A stretch of 20,022 nt of DNA from Planctomycetota bacterium. Its GTDB lineage: Bacteria > Planctomycetota > Brocadiia > JAJRTI01. The DNA lies in the NCBI GenBank assembly GCA_024278415.1, contig JAJRTI010000506.1, positions 1 through 20,022 on the forward strand, in the 5' to 3' direction. The translations under genes and the position numbers were made by a program. The notes under the pieces were generated by a model. The model saw only the letters and a list, made by a program, of their open reading frames with translations, was not told the origin of the DNA and did no database searches. Below, one piece after another: positions 1-7,919 of this stretch; the stretch's first letter is position 1; every line of letters starts with the position of its first letter.

Positions 1-220
1 CACTCCACAACGCCTCGCCGCGGCCCGTACGCCGCAAACCGAACGCCCGTAACGCCTCGTCCCGATGGCGCGCTGTGCAGAGAGCCTACGCAACTTCTTG
101 TTTTTCGTCGCGGTTACGAATGCTTAAGGCACTAAGAATCCCGAAGGGCTTCCGGCGTACAGTCCTGCCCTTTACCCACATCTCCGGCCTTCGAAGGAGT
201 CCCTATCGCACAGACGTTAG

Positions 221-446
221 CCCGCATTTCTCACCAGCCCGGGATAGAAGCGTCGGAAAAGTCGCCGTCTGAAAACCTTACCGGCCCAGGCGGACGCGTG
301 GGTTGAGCAACAACCTGTGCGCGTCGAATGGGAGGGGCTGGCCCTTCGGGCGAGCCCAGTCGGGTACCGCTGCTGCGTTGCACGGCGCTCGACGTGCCCG
401 AGTGCGCCTTGCATCGACACCCGCCTGGACTCGTGAGAAATGCGGG
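221..446. mobile_element. MITE-like element with 14 bp terminal inverted repeats
   Basis: The outer 14 bases of the left end (221-234, CCCGCATTTCTCAC) are the exact reverse complement of 433-446. A degenerate extension runs inward: about 6 of the next 9 positions also match. The tetranucleotide TTAG lies immediately outside both ends (217-220 and 447-450), as a target-site duplication would. The 226 bp interior has no convincing gene. Perfect terminal repeats, short length, lack of coding capacity and flanking duplication are the hallmarks of a non-autonomous transposable element. The parent insertion-sequence family cannot be named from this window. The TTAG match alone could occur by chance, so the mobile interpretation is inference. 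Confidence 0.5.
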
Positions 447-450
447 TTAG

Positions 451-558
451 GACCCCGACGGGGTCCCGTATGCTAGCCCAGGGTTGCGGCCGCAGGCCGC
501 TACCCTGGGAACTTCGCTCGCGAACCCTGGGCTGATATGCGGAATCCCGTTGGGATTC
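451..558. repeat. Palindrome-rich REP-like element
   Basis: Three nested or adjacent hairpins sit within about 108 bases. 451-465 has a 6 bp stem around GAC. 475-485 pairs with 523-533 through a perfect 11 bp stem, and 477-483 can alternatively pair with 503-509. 542-558 has a 7 bp stem around GTT. There is no U-tract, so these do not look like simple terminators. The layout, phrases such as AGCCCAGGG mirrored by CCCTGGGCT, resembles dispersed intergenic palindromes common in planctomycete-type genomes. Genome-wide copy number cannot be seen here. Confidence 0.45.
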
Positions 559-599
559 TCCAACGATAGCCTGCGCGTTTGCTACGGCATTTCACGCGC

Positions 600-665
600 A
601 ACATGACACTTGCACCAGTCATGTCGAAGCGCGAGATTCTTCGCTTCACTTCCTTCCGCCCAGAA
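600..665. repeat. Small hairpin and dispersed-repeat-like sequence
   Basis: A 7 bp stem (601-607 with 618-624) and a 6 bp stem (626-631 with 642-647) lie directly upstream of the sialidase gene. The stretch ending in CAGAATGACCG resembles a dispersed intergenic motif seen in many environmental bacteria. It may lie in the leader of the downstream transcript. Function unknown. Confidence 0.25.
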
Positions 666-703
666 TGACCGCTCCCATCGTCTATCCCCCGGAGTAGCTG
701 GCC

Positions 704-2950
704 ATGAACATCATCAATCGCACGGCGTTCGTCCTGTTCGCGTTCACCGCACTCGGCCTCCACCACGTCGCGGGCGAGCCCACCTCCATGACCTTCGTGG
801 CGAACGGCAAGGCCCAGGCCGTCGAGTTCATGGGCAAACCGTGGACGCCCGGCGACGGGTACATCGAGTGCAAGGGCAGCAACACGATCCGCGAGCGCAT
901 GGTCGGCCGCTGCGTGATCGGCCCCGGCGACTTTCGCATCAAGGCCAGGCTCGCGCTGGTCCATCTGCGGAGCAGCGCGGCCGCGCTCACGTTGGGCGCG
1001 CGCAACTACTTCGGCTTTGCCGGCGGGCACGGCAAGATCTTTGTGACCGGCCCCTGGTTCGACAACGCGCGCGGCAAGCCCATCGGCGAGCCCAAGGATT
1101 TCATGGCCGACGGCAAGCCCTTCGACTTCGAAATGATCGCGGAGGCCGGCGTGCTCCGCGTGCTCATCGATGGCAAGCTCGTGTACGAGCAGAAGGTCAA
1201 GCGCGAGAAGCTTGGCGCGCCCGGCTTCACGCCCGTGCGCAGCACCATGCGCATCTACAGCTTCTCCGTGGCGGGCAACCTGCTCCCGTACGAGGCGCCG
1301 CAGATGCCGAAGCGGCACAAGGACAACATCGTGCTCGCAGCCCGCGTCACCCCGCTGCCGGGCTTGCCTCAAGGCCCGTTCGTTCGGCTTGGCGATGGCG
1401 GCATCATGGGCGTGAGCGGCAAGGACGCAATCGTCACGTACGACGACGGCAAGACGTGGAAGCGCCGGCCCATTTTCAAGCCTGAGGAGAAGTTCATCAT
1501 CCGGCCCGAACGCGCGCTGCTGCGCACGCGCAACGGCGCGATCATTCTTGTCTTTATCAACGACGCCATACACAAGTACTCGTGGGACCGAAAGACGAAC
1601 CTGCCCAAGCCAGACATGCACTTGCCGTCGTACGCAATCCGCAGCCTGGACGAAGGCAAGACGTGGACGGACCTCACGCTCCTGCACGACGGCTGGTGCG
1701 GCTGCATCCAGGACATCATCCAGACGAGCAACGGCAACGTGGTCGTGCCCGGCCAAGAACTCCTCTACGACAAAGGCCGGCACGCGACCATGCCTTACGT
1801 CTCGACCGACGATGGCAAGACTTGGCAGCGCACGCGCTTTCTCGACATCGGCGGACGCGGCGACCACGCGGGCGCGATTGAAGGCACCCTCGAGCAACTC
1901 CGCGACGGCCGGCTCTGGATGCTCATCCGCACGTACCACGGCTGCTTCTACGAATCGTTCTCCAAGGACCAAGGCCTCACCTGGACCGATCCCAAGCCGT
2001 CGCGCATCAAGAGCACCGGCTCGCCCGGCAAGATGAAACGCCTCGCGAGTGGCCGGCTCGCGCTGCTCTGGAACGCCATACCCAACCCAGGCTACAAACG
2101 CCGCGAGGAACTGTCGCTCAGTTTCTCCGAGGACGACGGCCAGACGTGGTCGCCCCCGCAAGTGATCGCTCGCAACAAGGGCGGCCGCGTCTCGTACCCC
2201 CACTTGTTCGAGTACAGCCCGGGGGTGTTGTGGATCACCACCATGCAGGGCAAGCTACGCGTGAGCCTGAAGGAGGAAGACTTCGTGAAGGAGTGGACCA
2301 AGGTCGTCGCGTTCGGCGACTCGACCACCGCGCCGCGCGGCAGGCTGCCGATCTACCCGGATCTGCTTCAACGTGAACTGCCGGGCAAGGGCATCGCCGC
2401 GCAGGTCATCAACGCCGGCAAGGGCGGCAACACCACCGCGATGGCGCGCAAGCGTTTCGAGCGCGACGTGCTCCAGCGCAAGCCCGCGCTCGCGATCATC
2501 CAGTTCGGCATCAACGACTCCGCCGTCGACGTGTGGAAGAAGCCGCCCGCGACGCGTCCGCGCGTGTCGAAGGAGCAGTATCGTGCGAACTTGGAGTTCT
2601 TCATCGACTCGCTGCGCAAGCAAGGCGCCCGCGTGATCCTCATGACGCCCAACCCCCTGCGCTGGACCCCGAAGATCAAGAAGATGTACGGCAAGCCGCC
2701 TTACGACCCGAACGATCCCGACGGCTTCAACGTGCTGCTCAAGGACTACGCGGCTATCGTGCGCGACATCGCCAAGGCCAAACGCGTGAAGCTGATCGAC
2801 ATCTACGCTCAGTACGAAGCGTACGACGCCAAGCCGGGCCAGTCCATGGACAAGCTGCTCATGGACGGCATGCACCCCAACGAGAACGGCCATCGGCTCG
2901 CGGCCGCCCTGCTGCTCGATGCGATTCCTGGGGTGTTGAGCGACGAGTAG
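704..2950 (+). CDS. Secreted sialidase-like (Asp-box propeller) / SGNH hydrolase fusion
   Basis: 748 residues. Residues 1-25 form a signal peptide (basic NRT, hydrophobic core, cleavage near VAGE), so the protein is exported. Residues about 26-190 look like a concanavalin/LamG-type beta-sandwich. Residues about 200-530 carry five Asp boxes of the type DDGKTW, with the aspartates near 247, 316, 369, 422 and 477, typical of a six-bladed sialidase propeller. The C-terminal part is a complete SGNH/GDSL esterase: GDS with nucleophile Ser540, oxyanion Gly572, GIND (602-605) and DGMH with Asp721 and His724. The propeller presumably binds or cleaves glycans and the SGNH domain removes acyl groups, as sialate O-acetylesterases do; substrate specificity is inference. 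The ATG at 704 follows GGAG (691-694) by 9 bases. The gene converges on 2984-4813 with a 33 bp gap. Its promoter is not obvious. Confidence 0.85.
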   Translation: MNIINRTAFVLFAFTALGLHHVAGEPTSMTFVANGKAQAVEFMGKPWTPGDGYIECKGSNTIRERMVGRCVIGPGDFRIKARLALVHLRSSAAALTLGARNYFGFAGGHGKIFVTGPWFDNARGKPIGEPKDFMADGKPFDFEMIAEAGVLRVLIDGKLVYEQKVKREKLGAPGFTPVRSTMRIYSFSVAGNLLPYEAPQMPKRHKDNIVLAARVTPLPGLPQGPFVRLGDGGIMGVSGKDAIVTYDDGKTWKRRPIFKPEEKFIIRPERALLRTRNGAIILVFINDAIHKYSWDRKTNLPKPDMHLPSYAIRSLDEGKTWTDLTLLHDGWCGCIQDIIQTSNGNVVVPGQELLYDKGRHATMPYVSTDDGKTWQRTRFLDIGGRGDHAGAIEGTLEQLRDGRLWMLIRTYHGCFYESFSKDQGLTWTDPKPSRIKSTGSPGKMKRLASGRLALLWNAIPNPGYKRREELSLSFSEDDGQTWSPPQVIARNKGGRVSYPHLFEYSPGVLWITTMQGKLRVSLKEEDFVKEWTKVVAFGDSTTAPRGRLPIYPDLLQRELPGKGIAAQVINAGKGGNTTAMARKRFERDVLQRKPALAIIQFGINDSAVDVWKKPPATRPRVSKEQYRANLEFFIDSLRKQGARVILMTPNPLRWTPKIKKMYGKPPYDPNDPDGFNVLLKDYAAIVRDIAKAKRVKLIDIYAQYEAYDAKPGQSMDKLLMDGMHPNENGHRLAAALLLDAIPGVLSDE

Positions 2951-2983
2951 TCTGCCTCCGGTGCGTGGTGCGAGACGCGCCCC

Positions 2984-4813
2984 CTATGGCGCCGGTGCGG
3001 CCCCTGGGCGCTCGCCTTGCAGAATCGGCTTGTCATCGGCCGCAGGGAGCCGGCCCGTGCCTCCGCACATCGCGCAGGGCCCGCGGCCGGTGCCTTTGCA
3101 TTGGGGGCACCGGTGCCTGTCAAAGTCCGCCCGCTCTTCCGCAAGGGGCACAATGCGGCGCTGCATCTGCGCGAGCGTGTGGCCCAGCCGGCCCGCGATG
3201 TCCGGCAGCACCTCGTCGACGAGCTTCTTCTGCTGCTCTGGATCGCGCGCGAATGTGGTCTGCCCGTAATCAAACACGATGCGGCCGATCAGGTCCGCCG
3301 CGTCTAGCTCCTGCGCGCGGCTCATCTTCTTGAGCGCCTGCGCGAAGAGGTCGATCGCCGCCTGGTTCCTCACTTCCTGTGGGTCGAGGGGGCCGCGCTT
3401 GATCTCCGCGATCTCGTGCATCCCGATCGCAAGAGTCTTAGTCGTGTAGCCGCTACGGACCCTAAGCGCGATCGTGTCGTCGGTGCGACTGACGATCTGG
3501 CCCGTGCGCACTTGCCCGTTGCGCAGGCGCACGCGGTCCACAAGCACCTGCTTGGGCGGGGACTTCGCCCCGGCCCGCTTCTCCTTGGCCAAATCGCGAT
3601 AGCTTGACAGCAGGGCCGTAAAGCCTCGGTACCCGGGATCCGTCTCGTAGAAGCGGCAAGCGAGCAAGACGCCGGCATATTGCTTGCGCAGGAGCATCTC
3701 CTCCAGCAGTTGCGTCATGCGCCTCTTTCGCCGGCCGACGCGGCGAGGCATATCGAGCCTCAACGTCTCCGCCTTGGCCTCGGCATCCGTGCGGATGCCG
3801 CCCGCGCGGGCATGGCGGATCGCGGCTTCGTACTGGGCCAGGGCCGCGGCCTCGTCGCCGGCTTCTTCGAGCCTCGCCGCCTCGGCCATGCACTTCCGGT
3901 ACAGAGGGGTCGCCTCCACCTGGGCCAGGTGCTTGCGCACGAACTCCTGGTTGGCGCAGGCCCCGGCCGCGCGGTAGGCCTCGGCGGCCTGGGCCCACTC
4001 CTCTTGGGCCTCGAATTTCAGGCCGCGCAGCAATTGCTGGATCGCGGCGATGCGCTGCCGCGGTTCCTCGCGGTCGTAGATGGCCAGCGATTCCTGGTAC
4101 TTCGCAATCGCGTCTTGCCAATTGTTGTCGTATTCGCAGCGTTCCCCATCGCGGAGCAGGTCCTGGGCGTCGGCCGCGAGGTACGAGTCCTTCAGCGGCA
4201 CGACGCGAACGATGGCATCCGCCGCGGTGGCGAGCTTGTCATAGCATCGCGGGGCGGACGCGTGCGCGTAGCGCTTGCGGTCAATGTACAGGATGTCCAT
4301 CGGCTGGGAGTAGTGGGTCGGGGCCGGATAGAACCCCACCGCGCCTGTGAGCACGTCGCCTGGGGGGATCGGCCGAGCCGGATCCCCGATGCCCCATCGC
4401 GGGCTGGCAGGCACGGTCCCCGTGTCCGCCCTGGCGAAGAAGTCGGACGCGCGAACGTAGAGGGTTTCGTCGCCCTTGTTCGTGATGGACACGAACACGG
4501 CGCGGCCGCGGGCGTCTTTCCAACGTTTGGCGCCGGTGATGGCCAGGGAGAAATCCTTTGACGGCTGGGGCTCCCTGTCGCCGGCCAGCACCTCCACCTG
4601 GCGCGCGAGGAGTTCCGCGCGCGCCTTTTGGTTGTAGTCGGCCGTAGCGAGCAGCGCCAGCGAAGCGCGCTGGGCTTCGTGCCACTCTCCGGTCCGCATG
4701 AGCTTCGTCCGCACGCGTCGATACTGGCGCTCCCACTTTAGCGGCGAGTCGAACTCGTTCCACATGTAAATGGCCGCCATGACGGCGACCACAATCCAGA
4801 CTTTCTTGCTCAT
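2984..4813 (-). CDS. Membrane-anchored TPR protein with DUF4352-like, SH3/Sm-like and DnaJ-type zinc-ribbon segments
   Basis: 609 residues, function not recognised. Residues about 4-18 (VWIVVAVMAAIYMW) form an N-terminal membrane anchor. Residues about 86-190 resemble a DUF4352 immunoglobulin-like fold (VSITNKGDETLYV, then PPGDVLTGAVGF). Residues about 215-345 are alanine-rich TPR-like helices. Residues about 424-480 contain a short beta-barrel-like segment (DRVRLRNGQVRTGQIV, then DDTIALRV) of the kind common in planctomycete proteins. The tail holds two CxxCxGxG motifs (C569/C572 and C580/C583), as in the DnaJ zinc domain, sufficient for one zinc-ribbon site. The start at 4813 is supported by GGGAG (minus strand, 4820-4824) six bases upstream and by a promoter at 4872-4899. 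Probably an envelope scaffold or assembly factor; that is inference. Confidence 0.7.
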   Translation of the reverse strand: MSKKVWIVVAVMAAIYMWNEFDSPLKWERQYRRVRTKLMRTGEWHEAQRASLALLATADYNQKARAELLARQVEVLAGDREPQPSKDFSLAITGAKRWKDARGRAVFVSITNKGDETLYVRASDFFARADTGTVPASPRWGIGDPARPIPPGDVLTGAVGFYPAPTHYSQPMDILYIDRKRYAHASAPRCYDKLATAADAIVRVVPLKDSYLAADAQDLLRDGERCEYDNNWQDAIAKYQESLAIYDREEPRQRIAAIQQLLRGLKFEAQEEWAQAAEAYRAAGACANQEFVRKHLAQVEATPLYRKCMAEAARLEEAGDEAAALAQYEAAIRHARAGGIRTDAEAKAETLRLDMPRRVGRRKRRMTQLLEEMLLRKQYAGVLLACRFYETDPGYRGFTALLSSYRDLAKEKRAGAKSPPKQVLVDRVRLRNGQVRTGQIVSRTDDTIALRVRSGYTTKTLAIGMHEIAEIKRGPLDPQEVRNQAAIDLFAQALKKMSRAQELDAADLIGRIVFDYGQTTFARDPEQQKKLVDEVLPDIAGRLGHTLAQMQRRIVPLAEERADFDRHRCPQCKGTGRGPCAMCGGTGRLPAADDKPILQGERPGAAPAP

Positions 4814-4871
4814 AAGGAACTCCCGTTACGCCCCTTTCGCACTCGTCGCAAAACAGCGAAGCCGGGTACCC

Positions 4872-4899
4872 ATCATAACCGCGCGCGCTCAGGCGTCAA
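4872..4899 (-). promoter_or_regulatory. Sigma70-type promoter for the minus-strand TPR/zinc-ribbon gene
   Basis: Read on the minus strand: TTGACG (4899-4894), a 16-base spacer, then TATGAT (4877-4872). This matches the consensus at five of six positions in each box. Predicted transcription start is near 4865, giving a leader of about 50 bases before the ATG at 4813. Confidence 0.5.
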
Positions 4900-4962
4900 G
4901 GACCGGCCACTGGCCGGCGCGGCGGATGTGTGTGCCGATGCCTCCTTCACCTCGCTTGGCCC

Positions 4963-5010
4963 ACGCCAGCACGGGGTTTGTCCCCGTGTGGCGATGACTG
5001 CCGACTACTG
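4963..5010 (+). repeat. 48 bp direct repeat, copy A
   Basis: This matches 8826-8873 in the same orientation at 45 of 48 positions. Its core contains the hairpin CACGGGG-TTTGT-CCCCGTG. It lies upstream of the radical SAM operon promoter, and copy B lies after the last gene of that operon. The remainder of 4814-5157 holds the minus-strand promoter and a 12 bp palindrome (5051-5062), with no gene. Confidence 0.6.
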
Positions 5011-5157
5011 CCGAGGGGCCTCACGTTGTTGTGTCCCTCCACGGTTTGAGGCGAAGCTTCGCTATCATAAACAATCTGCTATTCCCTATTTCCAAGTCTC
5101 CCAAAGATCATTGCTTTCGGCTGAAATGTTACGAGTCGCGGCGGGGCCCTGGCTATC

Positions 5158-5186
5158 TTGTCGCTGCAACACCCCTGTGATATACT
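5158..5186 (+). promoter_or_regulatory. Extended -10 sigma70-type promoter of the radical SAM / Ycf46 operon
   Basis: TTGTCG (5158-5163), a 17-base spacer, then TATACT (5181-5186) immediately preceded by TGA, an extended -10 element. Predicted start of transcription is about 5192, leaving a leader of about 95 bases. The -35 box overlaps the TTG at 5158, which makes that codon an unlikely translation start. Confidence 0.55.
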
Positions 5187-5272
5187 CATCACACGCACGA
5201 GGCATGATGACATTCCTCTTGCGCAAGCGCATACGCGAGCGACACCTCTCCTCAACGGAAACCGCGTGCAAA

Positions 5273-5279
5273 GGGAGGG
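5273..5279 (+). promoter_or_regulatory. Shine-Dalgarno deciding the TTG start at 5287
   Basis: GGGAGGG lies seven bases before an in-frame TTG at 5287. This is the only start in the frame that follows the promoter, retains all four N-terminal cysteines and has a good ribosome binding site. Confidence 0.5.
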
Positions 5280-5286
5280 CCCGTCT

Positions 5287-6294
5287 TTGATCGCGGACAG
5301 AATACATGAGGTGGAGCGCATTCTGAGCAGGTGCGGCCTGTGTGAGCGGAGATGCGGGGTCGATCGCATGAACGGCCAGACCGGCCACTGCCGTGCAACG
5401 ACGGCCACGAGCTGCTTCCGCGAGTATCTGAGCGTCGCAGAAGAACTGGATCTCATTCCGAGCCACACGTTCTACCTTTCCGGCTGCAACATGCGCTGCA
5501 CCTACTGCATTGCGGGGCCATGGGTGGAGGATCCGGACCAGCCGCCCGCGTGGCCACTGCTTGGTCTCGTGGAAAGGGCCGTGCACCGGCGCGGGGAAGG
5601 CGCGCGCAATCTCCATTTCCTGGGCGGCGAACCCACAGTTCATCTGCACAACATCCTCAGGTTCGTCGATTCTCTGCCTTTCAGCGCCCCGGTTGTTTGG
5701 AACTCCAACATGTACTTCACGCGCGAGGCGGCGCGGGTTCTGGACGGATTCGTCCATACGTACGTCGCGGACTTGCGATACGGCAACAACGCCTGCGCGT
5801 GTGCGCTTTCGGAGGTCTCCAACTACAACGAAGTGGTGCGCCGCAACATTCGCTTCGCCACGGAAACGGCACGTACATTCGTGCGTGTGCTGCTGCTCCC
5901 TGGGCACATCGAATGCTGCTTCCGGCCCATCGCCGAATGGCTGGCTGACGCGGCTCCCGACGCGGAGGTGAACCTCATGACCCAGTACCTGCCGGCCCAT
6001 CGTGCGCGGGGGACATCGGACCTGGGCCGCACACTCTCCCACGATGAAATCGCGGAGGCCGAAGCCATCGCGCAGGCCGTGGGGCTCAGGCGGGCCGACG
6101 CAGAGCTGGGTTTGGCGCCGGCCGTGGGCACCTCTGGATCCCAGGTGGACGCCACGATCACGATCACCCCCCAGGGCCGCGTCTTCGTGGAGAACTGCTC
6201 TTTGGACGTGCTTGAGTTGGCCCTCGCGGTGGCCCCAGAAGACGCCTCTTTGCAGGCTCGGGCTCTCGCGGCCGGCCTGGCCCAAGGAGATTGA
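5287..6294 (+). CDS. PflX-like (COG1313) radical SAM protein
   Basis: 335 residues from a TTG start. The canonical radical SAM cluster motif is CNMRCTYC (C67, C71, C74), preceded by FYLSG. A second cysteine set lies upstream (C16, C19, C23, C35) in CGLCERRCGVDRMNGQTGHC, the hallmark of the PflX family, whose members carry a CELCPRxCGVDR-type N-terminus. LGGEPT (about residue 116) is the GGE motif that contacts S-adenosylmethionine, and VVWNSNMYF matches the family's VWNTSGY segment. The family resembles pyruvate formate-lyase activating enzymes, but its substrate is unknown. This one is first in an operon; its TGA is followed directly by the next gene's GTG at 6295, implying translational coupling. 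An earlier TTG at 5158 is possible in frame but coincides with the promoter. Confidence 0.8.
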   Translation: MIADRIHEVERILSRCGLCERRCGVDRMNGQTGHCRATTATSCFREYLSVAEELDLIPSHTFYLSGCNMRCTYCIAGPWVEDPDQPPAWPLLGLVERAVHRRGEGARNLHFLGGEPTVHLHNILRFVDSLPFSAPVVWNSNMYFTREAARVLDGFVHTYVADLRYGNNACACALSEVSNYNEVVRRNIRFATETARTFVRVLLLPGHIECCFRPIAEWLADAAPDAEVNLMTQYLPAHRARGTSDLGRTLSHDEIAEAEAIAQAVGLRRADAELGLAPAVGTSGSQVDATITITPQGRVFVENCSLDVLELALAVAPEDASLQARALAAGLAQGD

Positions 6295-7875
6295 GTGACC
6301 ATGGCCAAGACCCTGTCGGTTCAGGACAGCATTCGAGAGATAGAAACCCTGATTCGGGCGCGCTATCCCATCATCTACATTGTCTCTTGGGAGGAAGGCC
6401 GCGTCGAGCGTCGGCTCGCGGGCATCGCGAAGAAGCGCAACAAGAAGCTCTTCACTTGGTCTTGCACCAGAGGCATCGTGCCCTACGGCACACCGGCCCA
6501 GTCGCAGAAGCACCGCAACGCGGAGAGCAAGGACCCTCTGGTGGCGCTGGAGCAGGTGATCGATCAAAACGAGCCGGCCATCTACGTGTTCAAAGACTTC
6601 CATCCCTTCATGGGCAAGAACAACTTCCCCGTCATCCGGAAGCTCCGGGAAGTCGCGCAACATCTCAAGAACAGCTACAAGACCGTCGTGCTCGTGTCTC
6701 CCGTGCTGGAGATCGCGCAGGACTTGGAGAAGGACGTGACCGTGGTGGACTTCGGTCTGCCCACCACGGCCGACCTTGGGGAGCTGCTGGACCGCATCGT
6801 CGACGAGGTCAAGGACAACCCCAAGATCCGCATCAACCTCGATTCGGCCGGCCGGGAGCGCTTGCTGCAAGCCGCACTGGGGCTCACGTTGAAGGAAGCG
6901 GAAAACGTGTTCGCCAAGACGCTGGTCAACGATGGCAAGCTCGACGCGGACGACGTGAGCGAGATTCTGTCAGAGAAGCAGCAGATCATCCGCAAGAGCG
7001 GCTTGCTCGAGTACTACGAGGCGTCGGAGCAGATCACCGACATCGGCGGTCTTGACGCCCTAAAGGAATGGCTCAACAAGCGCGGCATGGCGTTCAGCGA
7101 CGACGCGCGGGAGTTCGGTCTCCCAGCTCCCAAGGGGGTGTTGCTGCTGGGCGTGCAGGGCTGTGGCAAGAGCTTGTGCGCGAAGGCGGTTTCAGGGCTG
7201 TGGAATCTCCCGCTGCTGCGCTTTGACATGGGCAAGATGTTCGGAAGCCTGGTGGGGTCGTCCGAGGAGAACATCCGGCGGGCGATTCAGATCGCCGAGT
7301 CCGTGGCGCCGGCGATTCTATGGGTAGACGAAATCGACAAAGCATTCGCCGGCTCCCAGAGTTCCGCGTCTTCCGACGGCGGCACCACGGCCCGGGTCTT
7401 CGGCACCTTCCTGACGTGGCTATCGGAGAAGACCGCGCCGGTGTTCATCATCGCCACGGCCAACGACATCAGCCAGTTGCCCCCCGAACTGCTGCGCAAA
7501 GGCCGGCTCGACGAGATCTTCTTCGTGGACCTGCCCGCGGCCAAGGAGCGGGAGCAGATCTTCGCCATCCACTTGGCGTGCAGAGGCCGGGACCCTCAGA
7601 AATTCCAGTTGGCCGAACTGGCAGAGCATTCGGATGGCTTCAGCGGCGCGGAGATCGAAGAAGCCGTTGTGTCCGCGCTCTACGACGCGTTCTACAGCGA
7701 TTCGGAACTGGACCAAAGCGCCATGCTGAAGGCGTTGGCGGAAACGGTGCCCCTCTCACGCACCATGAGCGAGGGCTTGGCTCACCTGCGCAACTGGGCA
7801 GAAGGCCGAGCCCGCAACGCTTCCGTGCCCAGAGAGGCGCAGGCAGAGATCGAACGACGCAAGATTGAACTGTGA
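6295..7875 (+). CDS. Ycf46-like AAA+ ATPase
   Basis: 526 residues. The N-terminal part (about 1-200) starts with IETLIRARYPIIYIVSWEEG and contains KKLFTWSCTRGI and IYVFKDFHPFM, the pattern of the Ycf46 family of cyanobacteria and plastids. The AAA+ core follows: Walker A GVQGCGKS (286-293, Lys292), Walker B ILWVDEID (Asp345, Glu346), sensor 1 ATAND (Asn390) and arginine fingers in RKGRLDE (Arg401, Arg404). All catalytic residues are present, so it should be an active hexameric ATPase. Ycf46 has been linked to photosynthetic or inorganic carbon regulation in cyanobacteria; here nothing photosynthetic is visible. AAGGAG (6284-6289) is five bases from the GTG at 6295 and eleven from an ATG at 6301; either could be the start. 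Partners are probably the two small proteins downstream. Confidence 0.85.
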   Translation: MTMAKTLSVQDSIREIETLIRARYPIIYIVSWEEGRVERRLAGIAKKRNKKLFTWSCTRGIVPYGTPAQSQKHRNAESKDPLVALEQVIDQNEPAIYVFKDFHPFMGKNNFPVIRKLREVAQHLKNSYKTVVLVSPVLEIAQDLEKDVTVVDFGLPTTADLGELLDRIVDEVKDNPKIRINLDSAGRERLLQAALGLTLKEAENVFAKTLVNDGKLDADDVSEILSEKQQIIRKSGLLEYYEASEQITDIGGLDALKEWLNKRGMAFSDDAREFGLPAPKGVLLLGVQGCGKSLCAKAVSGLWNLPLLRFDMGKMFGSLVGSSEENIRRAIQIAESVAPAILWVDEIDKAFAGSQSSASSDGGTTARVFGTFLTWLSEKTAPVFIIATANDISQLPPELLRKGRLDEIFFVDLPAAKEREQIFAIHLACRGRDPQKFQLAELAEHSDGFSGAEIEEAVVSALYDAFYSDSELDQSAMLKALAETVPLSRTMSEGLAHLRNWAEGRARNASVPREAQAEIERRKIEL

Positions 7876-7907
7876 CGGCAGGCCCACTCAAGACTCTTTC
7901 GTGTGAC

Positions 7908-7916
7908 AGGAGGTGA
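7908..7916 (+). promoter_or_regulatory. Full-consensus Shine-Dalgarno of the DUF1257 gene
   Basis: AGGAGGTGA is a perfect anti-16S match with six bases between AGGAGG and the ATG at 7920. It is much stronger than the sites of the neighbouring genes, suggesting that the small protein is made in excess over the ATPase. Confidence 0.6.
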
Positions 7917-7919
7917 ACC

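Noticed and set aside
75..420. Two short frames of about 65 codons near the window start
   Set aside because: They lie in and beside the repeat/MITE-like element, have no ribosome binding site and no recognisable sequence.
500..2203. 567-codon open frame on the minus strand
   Set aside because: It is antisense to the sialidase/SGNH gene, has low-complexity arginine/alanine/valine composition, and exists because of GC-rich third positions.
5158..5286. TTG at 5158 as start of the radical SAM protein
   Set aside because: It overlaps the -35 box of a good promoter and adds a leader with no family similarity; TTG 5287 has a proper Shine-Dalgarno.
5086..6870. 594-codon open frame on the minus strand
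   Set aside because: It covers the radical SAM and Ycf46-like genes in antisense and matches no family.
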